A DNA stretch of 64,000 nucleotides, from positions 2,728,001 through 2,792,000 of the forward strand of contig NZ_CP049256.1 of assembly GCF_011046485.1 (NCBI RefSeq). The letters run 5' to 3'. Source of the stretch: Microbacterium sp. 4R-513 (GTDB lineage: Bacteria > Actinomycetota > Actinomycetes > Actinomycetales > Microbacteriaceae). The notes under the pieces were generated by a model. The model did not search any database and was not told the DNA's origin. It saw only the letters and a list, made by a program, of their open reading frames with translations. Within the stretch, counting starts at the first letter, position 1. Each line of letters begins with the position of its first letter. The position numbers were made by a program, and so were the translations under genes. This document shows positions 35,758 to 44,575 of this stretch, one piece after another.

Positions 35758-37218
35758 TCAGGGCGCGGCATCCGTCTCGGACTCGCTCGACGGCACCGTC
35801 TCGCGCTCGCCCGCGTTCTCGGGCTCCTCGATCCGCACGGGCGGGATGAAGGCGCACGCGAGCAGCATGACGAGCGCCGACACGGCGACGCCGATGAAGA
35901 CGGCGATCGAGCCGGACTGGATGGCCGCGGGCACGTCGGCTCCGCCCTTCGAGGCGATGAGCGCGTTGGCGATCGCTCCGAACACGGCGACGCCGACCGC
36001 GCTGCCGACGGAGCGGGCGAGCATGTTGGTGCCCGAGACCACGCCACGACGGCGCATGCCGACCGACGACTGCGCGGCGATGAGGCTCGGGGCGGCGACG
36101 AGGCCGAGGCCGAGGCCCACCACGAAGCATCCGACCGCCGTAAGCGCGATGGAGGGGGAGAGGGCGAACACGACGAGGAGGGCCGCTCCGAGGATCGCCA
36201 GCGTGCTGCCGATGAGCGTCGTGGCGCGGAAGCCGATCCGCAGATAGAACCTGCCCGCGAGCGCCGCCGACAGCGGCCAGCCCAGCGTGAGCGCCGCGAC
36301 GGCGAGGCCCGCAGCCACGGGAACGGCCCCGGTGGTCGACTGCAGGAAGGTCGGCACGAACGACACGAGCCCGATGAGCACGACGCCGACGAGGAGCGCG
36401 ACCACCGACGTCGAGACGACGATCCGGCTGGAGAAGACCCACGGCGCCAGGATCGGGTCCTCCGCTCGGCGCTCGACGAACGCGAACACGACGAGCAGGA
36501 GCGCTCCGATGCCGAAGGCCGCGAGGCTCTGCCACGAGAGCCACGCCCACGCGTTCCCGCCCTCGAGGAGGGCGAGGACGATGAGCACCAGGGCGGCCGT
36601 CAGCAGCACGGCGCCCGCGTAGTCGATGCGCTGCCGGTGCCGCTCGAAGGGCTGCCGGTAGTTGCGCCACAGCATCCACAGCGCCAGCAGGCACAGCGGC
36701 ACGTTGATCCAGAAGATCCACCGCCACGACAGGTACTGGGCGAAGAGGCCGCCGATCGTCGGACCGGCGACGGCCGAGAACGCCCACACGCTGGCCAGGT
36801 AGCCCTGCGCCTTCGCCCGTTCGCGGACCGTGTAGATGTCACCCGCGATCGTCATCGCGACGGGGGTGATGGCGCCCGCGCCGAGGCCCTGGACGGCGCG
36901 GAAGGCGATGAGCGCCGTCATGTTCCAGGCAGTCGCACACAGCACCGACCCGATCAGGAAGAGCACGATGCCGGTGTAGATGACGGGCCGGCGGCCGATG
37001 ATGTCGCTGAGCTTCGCGTACACCGGGACCGACGCCGCCTGCGCGAGCGTGTAGATCGAGAACAGCCACGGGAACTGCTCGAAGCCGCCGAACTCGTCGA
37101 CGATCGTCGGGACCGCGGTCGCGAGGATGGTCGAGTCGATCGCGATGAGGAACGTCGACAGCATGAGGGCCAGGAGGATAGGCCCCCGGTCCGACCTGAG
37201 CCCCACGCCGTCCGACAT
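35758..37218 (-). CDS. DHA2-family MFS transporter (EmrB/QacA type)
   Basis: A 486-residue efflux-type transporter with about 14 hydrophobic segments. Helix 1 carries [20 protein letters not shown] (motif D1), followed by [12 protein letters not shown] (motif A) and the helix 5 motif C region [22 protein letters not shown]-terminal acidic tail follows the last helix. Drug or toxin export driven by protons is expected; the substrate is open. I start at [13 protein letters not shown] (37218); a longer frame to 37482 runs into the palindrome region and would lack a signal. It diverges from the GntR gene across about 415 bp holding two palindromes and a heptamer repeat. Confidence 0.88.
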   Translation of the reverse strand: MSDGVGLRSDRGPILLALMLSTFLIAIDSTILATAVPTIVDEFGGFEQFPWLFSIYTLAQAASVPVYAKLSDIIGRRPVIYTGIVLFLIGSVLCATAWNMTALIAFRAVQGLGAGAITPVAMTIAGDIYTVRERAKAQGYLASVWAFSAVAGPTIGGLFAQYLSWRWIFWINVPLCLLALWMLWRNYRQPFERHRQRIDYAGAVLLTAALVLIVLALLEGGNAWAWLSWQSLAAFGIGALLLVVFAFVERRAEDPILAPWVFSSRIVVSTSVVALLVGVVLIGLVSFVPTFLQSTTGAVPVAAGLAVAALTLGWPLSAALAGRFYLRIGFRATTLIGSTLAILGAALLVVFALSPSIALTAVGCFVVGLGLGLVAAPSLIAAQSSVGMRRRGVVSGTNMLARSVGSAVGVAVFGAIANALIASKGGADVPAAIQSGSIAVFIGVAVSALVMLLACAFIPPVRIEEPENAGERETVPSSESETDAAP

Positions 37219-37316
37219 GCTCTGCCCTCGCCTTCCGCCCGACCGCACAAGCCAACCACAGCGCCGGGGGGTGAAGGGCCGCTCGAGGTCGGACGGAGGC
37301 GGTTGCCCACGGGCGC

Positions 37317-37384
37317 TCGAGATCGCAGGAATCACCGTGCCGACGAGCTTGGAGCGGTGATTCGTGCGTTCTCGGCGGGTCTGG
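37317..37384. repeat. Palindromic repeat, copy 1 (MFS-GntR gap)
   Basis: CGAGATCGCAGGAATCACCG pairs with the reverse complement of CGGTGATTCGTGCGTTCTCG at 18 of 20 positions around a 17-base loop. A related copy lies 148 bases downstream in the same orientation. It lies between divergent genes, so it is not a terminator for either. Confidence 0.7.
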
Positions 37385-37464
37385 GCGGGTTGGGGCCCGC
37401 CCGCCGGACGGATGGCGGGGGCGGTTCGAGATCGGCGGGCCTCCGAATCCAGGGGCGGGGTCGG

Positions 37465-37531
37465 TCGAGATCGCGGAATCACCGCGCCGAGCGGCTTGGG
37501 GCGGTAATAAGTGCGATCTCGGCGGGTCTGG
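37465..37531. repeat. Palindromic repeat, copy 2 (MFS-GntR gap)
   Basis: The same design as the copy at 37317-37384: it opens with CGAGATCGC and GAATCACCG, has a loop starting CGCCGAGCGG, and closes with CGGTAATAAGTGCGATCTCG. The inner right arm is more degenerate than in copy 1. Confidence 0.65.
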
Positions 37532-37544
37532 CGGAGGGAGGGCG

Positions 37545-37572
37545 GGTGGCCGGTGGCCGGTGGCCGGTGGCT
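37545..37572. repeat. Four tandem GGTGGCC heptamers
   Basis: Three exact GGTGGCC units and a fourth GGTGGCT run from 37545 to 37572, about 26 bases before the candidate -35 of the GntR gene. Such runs can change copy number by slippage and so alter promoter spacing or DNA shape. Confidence 0.75.
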
Positions 37573-37597
37573 GGTGCGTCAAAAACCGGCCGTCGAT

Positions 37598-37634
37598 TTG
37601 ACGCGGTTCGCTCAGCGGTGTGCAATATATTGCA
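37598..37634 (+). promoter_or_regulatory. GntR promoter with a perfect 14-bp palindrome over the start codon
   Basis: TGCAATATATTGCA (37621-37634) is a perfect palindrome; its last A is the first base of the GntR ATG. TTGACG (37598-37603) lies 19-20 bases before an AT-rich hexamer inside the palindrome (CAATAT or AATATA), so the palindrome covers the -10. The transcript would be nearly leaderless, in line with the absence of a ribosome site. A palindrome here is the expected place for autorepression. Confidence 0.6.
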
Positions 37635-38314
37635 TGCCGCTATCACGCGCCGAGAGGCCGAGCTCGCTGCGCGATTACTCGTACGCGCAGTTGCGCGACG
37701 CGATCGTGAACGGGGAGCTCGCGCCGGGCGAACGCCTCCGCGACACCGAGCTCGAGGCGTGGCTGGGGGTGAGCCGCACGCCGATCCGCGAGGCGATCGC
37801 CCGCCTCGAAGCGGCCGGTCTCGTGCACACGCGCCGTGCGAAGGAGACGATCGTCGCACCGCTCGACGCGCGGGACGCCTTCGCCGCGCAGCGCATCGCG
37901 GCGAGCCTCCACGAGCTCGCGGTGCGCGACGCCGTGCCGCTCATGACCGAGGCCGATCTCACGGCCATGCGGGCCGCGAACGAGCGCTTCGCCGCGGCGC
38001 TGACGAGCGGGGACGTGGATGCCGCGATCGCCGCGGACGACGACTTCCACGCCGTCGCGGTCGGCGCGAGCGCCAATCCGCTGCTCCCCGGTCTCCTCGA
38101 GCAGGTGACGCCGCTGCTCCGGCGCCTCGAGCGGGCGCGCTTCGCCGGCCTCGCGGGCCGGGGGAGCGTGGGCGACCACGACCGCATCATCGCCGCGTGC
38201 GCCGACGGCGACCCCGACCGAGCCGCTCGACTCACCCGCGACAACTGGCTCACCCTCGAGCGGCTGCTCGCGGCATCCGGAACCGACGTACCCGACCCCG
38301 AGGAGACGAAATGA
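37634..38314 (+). CDS. GntR family transcriptional regulator (FCD type)
   Basis: A 226-residue regulator: N-terminal winged helix ([20 protein letters not shown] then [20 protein letters not shown]) and a C-terminal FCD ligand domain ([20 protein letters not shown], and [20 protein letters not shown]). The histidines at [12 protein letters not shown] distance in the FCD half (DDDFHAV and GDHDRI) could bind a metal. It overlaps the ACC deaminase gene by four bases, so it most likely controls that enzyme and itself through the palindrome over its own start codon. There is no ribosome site, so a leaderless message is likely. The ligand is unknown; ACC or a related amino acid is plausible. Confidence 0.9.
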   Translation: MPLSRAERPSSLRDYSYAQLRDAIVNGELAPGERLRDTELEAWLGVSRTPIREAIARLEAAGLVHTRRAKETIVAPLDARDAFAAQRIAASLHELAVRDAVPLMTEADLTAMRAANERFAAALTSGDVDAAIAADDDFHAVAVGASANPLLPGLLEQVTPLLRRLERARFAGLAGRGSVGDHDRIIAACADGDPDRAARLTRDNWLTLERLLAASGTDVPDPEETK

Positions 38315-39333
38315 CACTCGCCGACTTCCCGCGCCACTCGCTCATGTTCGGGCCGAGCCCGATCCACCCGCTCAACCGCCTGTCCGATCACCTCGGAGGC
38401 GCCCGCGTGTGGGCGAAGCGCGAGGACGTCTCGAGCGGCCTCGCCTTCGGCGGAAACAAGGTGCGCAAGCTCGAGTACCTCGTGCCCGAGGCTCTCGAGC
38501 AGGGCGCCGACACGCTCGTGTCGATCGGCGGGGTGCAGTCGAACCACACGCGTCAGGTCGCTGCGGTCGCGGCGCACCTCGGCATGAAGGCCGTGCTCGT
38601 CCAGGAACACTGGGTCAACTGGCCGGATGCCGTGAACGACCGGGTCGGCAACATCCTCCTGTCGCGGCTCATGGGCGCCGACGTGCGACTGTCGCCCGCG
38701 GGCTTCGGCATCGGGTTCAAGGACTCGTGGAAGGATGCGATCGCGGAGGTCGAGGCATCCGGCGGAAAGCCCTACGCGATCCCCGCGGGGGCGAGCGACC
38801 ACCGGCTCGGCGGCCTCGGCTTCGCGAACTGGGCCCACGAGGTCAAGGCGCAGGAGGAGGAGCTGGGCGTCTTCTTCGACACGATCGTCGTCTGCACGGT
38901 GACCGGATCGACGCACGCCGGCATGATCGCGGGATTCGCCGATCTGCTCGAGAACTTCGGTGACCGGCCCCGCCGCGTCATCGGCATCGACGCCTCGGCG
39001 ACGCTCGACGAGACGCGCGACCAGGTCGCGCGCATCGCGCGACGCACGGCCGACCTCATCGGGGTCGGCCGCGACCTGCGAGACGACGAGATCACGGTGC
39101 TCGAGGGATGGGCCGGCGACGAGTACGGGATCCCTGTCGAGTCCACCGACGAGGCGATCTACCTCACAGGCCGGCTCGAGGGCGTCATCCTCGACCCGGT
39201 CTACGAGGGCAAGTCGATGGCGGGGCTCATCGACCTCGTCTCGTCGGGCGAGATCCCGCGGGACTCGAACGTGCTCTACGCGCACCTCGGCGGCCAGCCC
39301 GCGATCAACGCCTACAGCGGCCGGTATCACTGA
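38311..39333 (+). CDS. acdS: 1-aminocyclopropane-1-carboxylate deaminase
   Basis: A 340-residue PLP enzyme that breaks ACC, the plant ethylene precursor, into 2-oxobutanoate and ammonia, letting the bacterium use it as nitrogen source and lower ethylene around roots. The PLP lysine lies in [12 protein letters not shown] (K50), the carboxylate-binding serine in GVQSNHTR (S77), and the specificity residues that separate true ACC deaminases from D-cysteine desulfhydrases are present: VYEGKS (Y298, E299) and AHLGGQPAI (L326). Length matches AcdS. It overlaps the GntR gene by four bases and is followed by an inverted repeat, so the pair is a two-gene operon. D-cysteine desulfhydrase is the alternative, less likely given these residues. 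Confidence 0.93.
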   Translation: MTLADFPRHSLMFGPSPIHPLNRLSDHLGGARVWAKREDVSSGLAFGGNKVRKLEYLVPEALEQGADTLVSIGGVQSNHTRQVAAVAAHLGMKAVLVQEHWVNWPDAVNDRVGNILLSRLMGADVRLSPAGFGIGFKDSWKDAIAEVEASGGKPYAIPAGASDHRLGGLGFANWAHEVKAQEEELGVFFDTIVVCTVTGSTHAGMIAGFADLLENFGDRPRRVIGIDASATLDETRDQVARIARRTADLIGVGRDLRDDEITVLEGWAGDEYGIPVESTDEAIYLTGRLEGVILDPVYEGKSMAGLIDLVSSGEIPRDSNVLYAHLGGQPAINAYSGRYH

Positions 39334-39349
39334 CCCCGCGCACTCTGCA

Positions 39350-39404
39350 CCGCCGAGGCAGGTCTTGTCGTCGAGGCGGGCCCCAGGCCGCTCCGCCTCG
39401 GCGG
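39350..39404. repeat. GCCGAGGC-type inverted repeat A, possible terminator after acdS
   Basis: CCGCCGAGGC (39350-39359) and GCCTCGGCGG (39395-39404) are exact inverted arms around a 35-base loop that itself contains GTCGAGGCGGG. It follows the ACC deaminase stop by 16 bases. Two related elements lie at 39853-39956 and 40871-40927. Confidence 0.6.
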
Positions 39405-39470
39405 GTTACTCGGTCTCGACCAGATGTTCAAGAGGTCGTACCGGATGGTGCGGTCCGGTTGAGTAGAGGC

Positions 39471-39851
39471 ATGCGCACCGCTGTTCGGTGGCTCCTCGCC
39501 GCTTCGATGATCTTCGCCGGGCTCAGCCACCTCTTCTGGGGTCGTCGGGAGTTCCAGAACCAGGTTCCCGACTGGGCACCCGAGATCGCGCCCATCGACA
39601 AGGACGGCATCGTCGTCGCCTCGGGCGTCGTCGAGGCCATGCTCGGCGCGGCGCTCATCGCACTCCCCAGGGAGCGTCGTCGCGTCGGCGCGATCCTCGC
39701 CGCGTTCTTCGTCGCGGTGTTCCCCGGGAACGTCGACCAGTGGCTGAAGCACCGCAACGGCTTCGGGCTCGACAGCGACGCGAAGCGCCTCGCGCGCCTG
39801 CCACTCCAGCCGCTGCTCGTCGCCGCGGCGCTCTGGTCGACGCGCCGTTGA
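39471..39851 (+). CDS. Small DoxX-like membrane protein
   Basis: A 126-residue membrane protein. Hydrophobic segments lie at VRWLLAASMIFAGLSHLFWG, a second helix around VVEAMLGAALIALP, a third around GAILAAFFVAVFPGNVDQWL, and a fourth near the end (PLQPLLVAAALWS). The GLSHLF start and the NVxxWL-like third segment recall DoxX-like proteins, but I cannot place it firmly. GAGG lies just before the ATG, so the ribosome site is very close. No partner gene suggests a function. Confidence 0.75.
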   Translation: MRTAVRWLLAASMIFAGLSHLFWGRREFQNQVPDWAPEIAPIDKDGIVVASGVVEAMLGAALIALPRERRRVGAILAAFFVAVFPGNVDQWLKHRNGFGLDSDAKRLARLPLQPLLVAAALWSTRR

Positions 39852-39852
39852 G

Positions 39853-39956
39853 CTCGCCCCGCCGAGGCAGGTATTCCCGCCGAGGCAGGCCATCCCGGCG
39901 CGGCGGGCGCGCGTGCCAGCCTGCGTTGACGATGCGCCCTGTCTCGGTGGGGCGAG
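39853..39956. repeat. GCCGAGGC-type inverted repeat B, possible terminator
   Basis: The outer arms CTCGCCCCGCCGAGGCAGG and CCTGTCTCGGTGGGGCGAG pair with two mismatches around a 65-base centre that holds a second CCGCCGAGGCAGG. It fills the gap between the convergent DoxX-like and lipoprotein genes and probably ends both. Confidence 0.6.
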
Positions 39957-39957
39957 G

Positions 39958-40728
39958 TCAGTCCGGTGAGCCGAGCGGTCCGGTCGAGGTGCCGTCGGGC
40001 ACCGTCGTGATGTCGACGAGCTCCTCGCGGCCGCTTCCGCCCGACGTCGTGACGGTCAGGACCGGCCCGACCCCGCGGGCATAGAACTTCAGCTCCTCGA
40101 CGTCGGGTTCGAGCGGAGTGGTGTCGCGAGTCAGGAGCGCCCGTCTGTATGCGCCGTAGGGCACCTCCACGAGCTCGTCGATGCCGAGCACGGCTCCCTC
40201 GTCCTCCGCTTCGCCCTTCTTGTACTCCTGGCGGTACGCCATCCCAGGCGCGGGGTCGCCCGGCAGCGCGATTCCGGGAAGCGCGCCGTCGAGACCGGCC
40301 TCGAAGCTTCCCTCGCGCGAGGCCACAGCACCGTCCTCGAATTCAGCGGTGTCCTCGCCGAGGTACCAGATGGCGCCGTCGGCATCCTGGGCATACCAGT
40401 CGAACGTGTCCTCCACGAGCACGTCGCCACGGAAGACGCTGTCTCGCACGACCCGCGCCTCGATGCCGTTCGCCATCGTCCTCGTCGTGGAGGTGACGGT
40501 GACGAAGACCGTGAGGTCGCCCTCGGGGTCGCTCTCCCGATACGTCCAGCGGGTGCCGGGCTCCATGGGCCAGTACGGATTGTCGATCACGGTCGTGAAG
40601 TCGGCGGGGTCGAGGTCGACCGGGTCGCCGCCTGTCGGAAGAGCCTCTTCGGCGGGCGCCGTGCATCCGATGAGCGGCACGGCCGCCAGGATCGCGACGG
40701 TCGCGGCCACGGCTCGGTGCGCCTTCAT
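39958..40728 (-). CDS. Putative lipoprotein of unknown function
   Basis: A 256-residue exported lipoprotein, no family recognised. The signal is MKAHRAVAATVAILAAVPLI with lipobox LIGC, chosen because GAGG lies 7 bases before the ATG at 40728; an in-frame start at 40770 would bury the signal. The mature part is acidic and beta-rich, with PYWPMEPGTRWTYRESDPEG near its start, a pattern seen in extracellular lipoproteins of unknown role, then YAQDADGAIWYLGEDTAEFE and a glycine- and serine-rich tail. It faces the DoxX-like gene. Confidence 0.8.
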   Translation of the reverse strand: MKAHRAVAATVAILAAVPLIGCTAPAEEALPTGGDPVDLDPADFTTVIDNPYWPMEPGTRWTYRESDPEGDLTVFVTVTSTTRTMANGIEARVVRDSVFRGDVLVEDTFDWYAQDADGAIWYLGEDTAEFEDGAVASREGSFEAGLDGALPGIALPGDPAPGMAYRQEYKKGEAEDEGAVLGIDELVEVPYGAYRRALLTRDTTPLEPDVEELKFYARGVGPVLTVTTSGGSGREELVDITTVPDGTSTGPLGSPD

Positions 40729-40870
40729 GACGGATGCCTCGATTCGCGTTGCGGGATCTGCCTTCAGCATGCGCCTCCCCGCGCACGCGCGCGAGACGGG
40801 ACCGGTTCGGACTTCTCGTGGAGGCGGTGACGGGTCCCGGGGCGCTGAGCGCGTCCCCTGGGCAGCGGGG

Positions 40871-40927
40871 GCGCCGAGGCGGGCTCTCGTGCCACCGGGC
40901 CCGGAGGATGCGCCGTGTCTCGGCGGC
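40871..40927. repeat. GCCGAGGC-type inverted repeat C
   Basis: GCGCCGAGGCGGG at the left and GTGTCTCGGCGGC (40915-40927) at the right form imperfect arms. GTGCCA and GATGCGCC inside it also occur in element B, so A, B and C look like one dispersed family. It lies 13 bases before the stop of the DUF4921 gene, between that gene and the upstream side of the lipoprotein gene, which is on the same strand. Confidence 0.55.
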
Positions 40928-40939
40928 CGCTGCGCCGAG

Positions 40940-42232
40940 TCAGTCGGCGTAGCGGAGGCGAGCGTCCTCCGGGCGGCACTCGTCGCCGACGCGGATACCC
41001 TCGGCGATCCGGCCCTCGAGCCGCAGCCGCGTGAGGTCGGCCACCGCCCGGCGGCGCAGCTCCCACGGATCGATGGTGTTGACGTAGACCTTGGTGACGC
41101 CCTCGAACCCGGCGGGGTTCGAGATGCGCCACTTCAGCACGATCCGCCACGGCATGGGCCACGGCGCGCCGGGCGGGCTGTAGTGCCACTCCTCGTTCGT
41201 GGGCACGTGCACCCCTGTCACGGTGTGCAGCGCGTGAACGAGATCGGACACGGCCCGGATCTCGGCGGGGGAGTGCTCGTGCGGCAGGTTCGCCCTCGAC
41301 CGGGAGTAGACCTCGAAGGCCGGATAGCGGTGGCCGACTCCAGCGAAAGCGACGGCGCCGTCGTTCGCCGCGACAACGAGGCCCTTCTCGACGGCGAGGT
41401 CGGCGATCGCATGCTGGTAGAGCTCGTGGTCGCCCGCGAGCAGCCGCAGCTCGTGATCGACCTGCGGCCCGTGCTCGTCGATCGCGACGAGTTGCTTGTG
41501 CAGGTGCTCGAACGACGCGCCCGCCGGTAGGAGCCAGTTCTGGAACACCGCGACATACGCGGCGTGCGGCTGCGATCGCGCGATGTCATCGAGCGACCGG
41601 GCCGTGAACGCGAAGTACTCCGCGTGCTCCCGCGGCGTGAGCACGCCAGAAGAAACGAGCTCGTCGTCGGTCTTCGCGCCGTCCACGACGTGCCGTCGCG
41701 CGACGATGACGTCGTGCGAGCCGCCGACGAGATCGAGTGCCGCTTCCTCGAGGCTCTGGACGGCTCCGGATGCCGCGGCCCGCACCGCAGCCAGATGCTC
41801 GATGTGCTCGCGACCGGCCGGTTCGGCGAGGTAGTCGCGCGCCCACGCCACCACCGATCCGGGCTGGCGGAACCCGTGGTTCTCCCGCCAGTACTCGGCC
41901 GAGACGATCTCGAAGAGGTTGCCGAAGCGGCGGAACTCCGCGGTCGTCTCGAACAGCCGGGAGGCGGGCACTCGCTGCAGTTCGGCGTAGTCGGCTCCTA
42001 CGAGACGCGCCTTCTCCGGCGTCGTCTCGAGGTAGCGGTCCTCGCAGAAGGCGCAGAGGCCGGTCTCCTCGCCCCGTGCGAGCGCCCGGGGCTCATCGCG
42101 CATCATCTCGATCGGGCGGTGCGCGCGGCCGGGCACCGTCCACACCCGGGTGCCCGTGAGCGGCCCGATCTGCTTGACCGTCCCGTCCGGGAGGCGGGTC
42201 AGGGGGCTCTTCCCGGGCGCGGCGTCGCTCAC
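40940..42232 (-). CDS. DUF4921 family protein, GalT/HIT-like
   Basis: A 430-residue protein related to galactose-1-phosphate uridylyltransferases (HIT superfamily). It carries ETGLCAFCEDRYLETTP, a CxxC site near the start that may bind metal, and PAGASFEHLHKQLVAI, where EHLHKQ gives an HxHxQ nucleotidyl-transfer motif close to GalT's active site. A second half repeats the fold partly (NEEWHYSPPGAPWP, WRIVLKWRISNPAGF). The real reaction of DUF4921 proteins is not established; a nucleotidyl transfer or hydrolysis is the conservative reading. Start is GTG at 42232, only 14 bases from the divergent sirtuin start. Confidence 0.78.
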   Translation of the reverse strand: MSDAAPGKSPLTRLPDGTVKQIGPLTGTRVWTVPGRAHRPIEMMRDEPRALARGEETGLCAFCEDRYLETTPEKARLVGADYAELQRVPASRLFETTAEFRRFGNLFEIVSAEYWRENHGFRQPGSVVAWARDYLAEPAGREHIEHLAAVRAAASGAVQSLEEAALDLVGGSHDVIVARRHVVDGAKTDDELVSSGVLTPREHAEYFAFTARSLDDIARSQPHAAYVAVFQNWLLPAGASFEHLHKQLVAIDEHGPQVDHELRLLAGDHELYQHAIADLAVEKGLVVAANDGAVAFAGVGHRYPAFEVYSRSRANLPHEHSPAEIRAVSDLVHALHTVTGVHVPTNEEWHYSPPGAPWPMPWRIVLKWRISNPAGFEGVTKVYVNTIDPWELRRRAVADLTRLRLEGRIAEGIRVGDECRPEDARLRYAD

Positions 42233-42246
42233 GCCACAATGGTGCC

Positions 42247-42939
42247 ATGCGCATCGTCGTGCTCACCGGCGCCGGGATCTCGGCCGAGAGCGGCGTGCCG
42301 ACGTTCCGCGACGCGGACGGGCTGTGGGACGGCCATCGTGTCGAGGACGTCGCGACGCCGGAGGGGTTCGAGGCGAACCCCGACCTCGTGCTGCGCTTCT
42401 ACGACGAGCGCCGGCGGGGCGTGGCATCCGTCGTCCCCAACGCCGCCCACTCCGCCCTCGCGCGGCTCGAGGAGGCGATCGGAGACGACCTCCTCGTCGT
42501 GACGCAGAACGTCGACGACCTGCACGAGCGGGCGGGCTCGCAGAACCTCGTGCACATGCACGGCGAACTCCGTCGGGCGCTGTGCACCGCGTGCGGTGCG
42601 CGGCCGGAGTGGACCGCCGATCTCATCGACCGTCCGCCCTGCCCCGCGTGCGGGGAGCGGAAGCTGCGCCCCGACGTCGTCTGGTTCGGTGAGATGCCCT
42701 ACGACCTCGACCGCATCGAGCAGGCTGTGATCGCGTGCGACGTCTTCGTGTCGGTCGGCACGTCCGGCGCGGTCTACCCGGCGGCCGGGTACGTCGCCCT
42801 CGCGTCGGCGTTCGGCGCGCGGACCGTGGAGCTCAACCTCGTGCCGAGCGACGCCATCGTGCCTTTCGACGATGTGCGACCGGGGCCGGCGACCGAAGTC
42901 GTGCCGCGGTGGGCGGACGAGGTCATCAGCGCCCTCTAG
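42247..42939 (+). CDS. cobB: NAD-dependent protein deacylase (CobB, class III sirtuin type)
   Basis: A 230-residue SIR2-family enzyme that removes acyl groups from lysine using NAD+. Seen: VVLTGAGISAESGVPTFRD (NAD site), TQNVDDLHERAGS, the catalytic histidine in HMHGEL (H105), and two zinc pairs, CTAC (C113, C116) and CPAC (C132, C135). FYDERR gives Y52 and R55, the Y-x-x-R pair of SIRT5/CobB-type enzymes, so succinyl or malonyl lysine is a likely substrate in addition to acetyl lysine. There is no good ribosome site; CACAAT ends 6 bases before the ATG, so a leaderless message is plausible. Confidence 0.92.
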   Translation: MRIVVLTGAGISAESGVPTFRDADGLWDGHRVEDVATPEGFEANPDLVLRFYDERRRGVASVVPNAAHSALARLEEAIGDDLLVVTQNVDDLHERAGSQNLVHMHGELRRALCTACGARPEWTADLIDRPPCPACGERKLRPDVVWFGEMPYDLDRIEQAVIACDVFVSVGTSGAVYPAAGYVALASAFGARTVELNLVPSDAIVPFDDVRPGPATEVVPRWADEVISAL

Positions 42940-43010
42940 CAGTGGCGCGTCATCCCGCCTCGCCAACGCCGACGGTGGCCGCCGCGCCCGTATGGATGCG
43001 GGGAAAAGCG

Positions 43011-43044
43011 GACCGCCCCGCCCCCGCAGAGGGACGAGGCGGTC
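43011..43044. terminator. Hairpin between convergent cobB and MHS transporter genes
   Basis: GACCGCC (43011-43017) pairs with GGCGGTC (43038-43044) around a C-rich loop. It lies between the two convergent stops, before the stop of the transporter gene. No T run follows on the plus strand. Confidence 0.4.
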
Positions 43045-43056
43045 GGGGATGCCGCG

Positions 43057-44427
43057 TCAGGCGTTCGCGGAGACCTTGTCTGCCGCGAGCCGCTCCTCGT
43101 CGAGCCGGTCGAGCTCGTGCAGCGACGCGCCCTTCGTCTCGCGCATCGAGATCACGGCGATGAGCGTCACCGCCGCGGCGATCGCGAGGTACACAGCGAC
43201 CGGCACGTACGAGCCGTAGGCCGAGAGCAGTGCCGTCGCGATGATCGGCGCGAGCGAGCCGGCGACGATCGACGTGACCTGGTAGCCGAGCGAGACGCCC
43301 GAGTAGCGCATGCGCGTCGGGAACATCTCCGACATGATCGCCGGCTGCGGCGCGTACATGAACGCGTGGATGAACAGGCCCAGCGAGATCGCCGCGACGA
43401 TGATGACGGGGTTCTTCGTGTCGAACATCGGGAAGGCGATGAAGCCCCACGCCGCCGCGCCGAGCGTGCCGAGGAGGTAGACGGGCTTCCGGCCGATCCG
43501 GTCGGTGAGCCCGCCGATGAGCGGGATCACGATCGCGTGGACGATGTGCGCGATGACGAGCAGGCCCAGGATCTCGGCCGTGTCGACCTTGAGCGCCACC
43601 GCGAGGTAGGTGATCGAGAACGTCACGACGAGGTAGTACATGATGTTCTCGGCGAAGCGGAGCCCCATCGCCGTCAGCACGCCGCGCGGGTAGCGCTTGA
43701 TCACTTCGAGCACACCGTAGCGGGTCGCCTTGGACTGCTCGACCTGCTTCTGCACCTCGAGGAAGATCGGTGCATCCGTCACCTTGGTGCGCACGTAGTA
43801 GCCGACCGCCACGATGACGACCGAGAGCCAGAAGCCGATCCGCCAGCCCCACGCGAGGAACTGCTCCTCGGTGAGCGTGCGGCTGAGGATGAGCAGCACG
43901 ACGGTCGCGACGAGGTTGCCGAGCGGGACGGCGGCCTGCGGCCACGACGCCCAGAAGCCGCGGGTCCGGTCGGGGGAGTGCTCCGAGACGAGCAGCACGG
44001 CACCGCCCCACTCGCCGCCGACGGCGAAGCCCTGCGCGAACCGGAGCGCGACGAGGAGCGCCGGCGCCCAGTAGCCGATCGCATCGAAGGTGGGCAGGCA
44101 GCCCATGAGGAACGTGGCGACGCCGACGAGGATGATCGCGAGCTGCAGGAGCTTCTTGCGGCCGTACTTGTCGCCGAAGTGGCCGAACACGATTCCGCCG
44201 AGGGGACGTGCGATGAACCCGACGGCGTACGTCACGAAGGCCGCGATGATGGGCGCGTACGGGTCGTCCGACGGCGGAAACATGATCTTGTTGAAGACGA
44301 GCGTCGCGGCGGTGGCGTAGAGGAAGAACTCGTACCACTCGACCACTGTGCCGGCCATGGATGCTGTGACGACCCGTCGAAGACTGGACTGCTTCAGGGG
44401 CGCGTCGGGTGCTGTGGCAGAAGCCAT
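43057..44427 (-). CDS. MFS transporter, metabolite:H+ symporter (MHS) family
   Basis: A 456-residue transporter with 12 hydrophobic segments. VVTASMAGTVVEWYEFFLYA is the MHS family start signature (ProP, ShiA, KgtP-like), followed by FGHFGDKYGRKKLLQ (motif A) and FAQGFAVGGEWGGAVLLVSE, also family-specific. It takes up a carboxylate or a related small solute with protons; the substrate cannot be read from sequence. AAGGAGG lies 8 bases before ATG 44427, which excludes a longer frame to 44511. It diverges from the GlcD-like oxidase across 148 bp, so glycolate, lactate or another hydroxy acid is a reasonable guess for its substrate. Confidence 0.9.
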   Translation of the reverse strand: MASATAPDAPLKQSSLRRVVTASMAGTVVEWYEFFLYATAATLVFNKIMFPPSDDPYAPIIAAFVTYAVGFIARPLGGIVFGHFGDKYGRKKLLQLAIILVGVATFLMGCLPTFDAIGYWAPALLVALRFAQGFAVGGEWGGAVLLVSEHSPDRTRGFWASWPQAAVPLGNLVATVVLLILSRTLTEEQFLAWGWRIGFWLSVVIVAVGYYVRTKVTDAPIFLEVQKQVEQSKATRYGVLEVIKRYPRGVLTAMGLRFAENIMYYLVVTFSITYLAVALKVDTAEILGLLVIAHIVHAIVIPLIGGLTDRIGRKPVYLLGTLGAAAWGFIAFPMFDTKNPVIIVAAISLGLFIHAFMYAPQPAIMSEMFPTRMRYSGVSLGYQVTSIVAGSLAPIIATALLSAYGSYVPVAVYLAIAAAVTLIAVISMRETKGASLHELDRLDEERLAADKVSANA

Positions 44428-44575
44428 GCGCTGGACCTCCTTGTAGAGCGCGGATCGCGGCGGGGGAAGCCGCTCTGCGAGACCATACATGACAGTTGAT
44501 TCAGGTTTCAACGGGTTGACGCCGCCGTCGGTGTGAAGAACCGCGGATCTTCTTCCGGACTAGCATCGGAAGGCC

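Noticed and set aside
33200..36247. One 1015-codon frame through the second ATPase, the ligase and beyond
   Set aside because: Only 34181 to about 35538 of it is coding (ligase); the rest is shadow on both sides of the frameshift.
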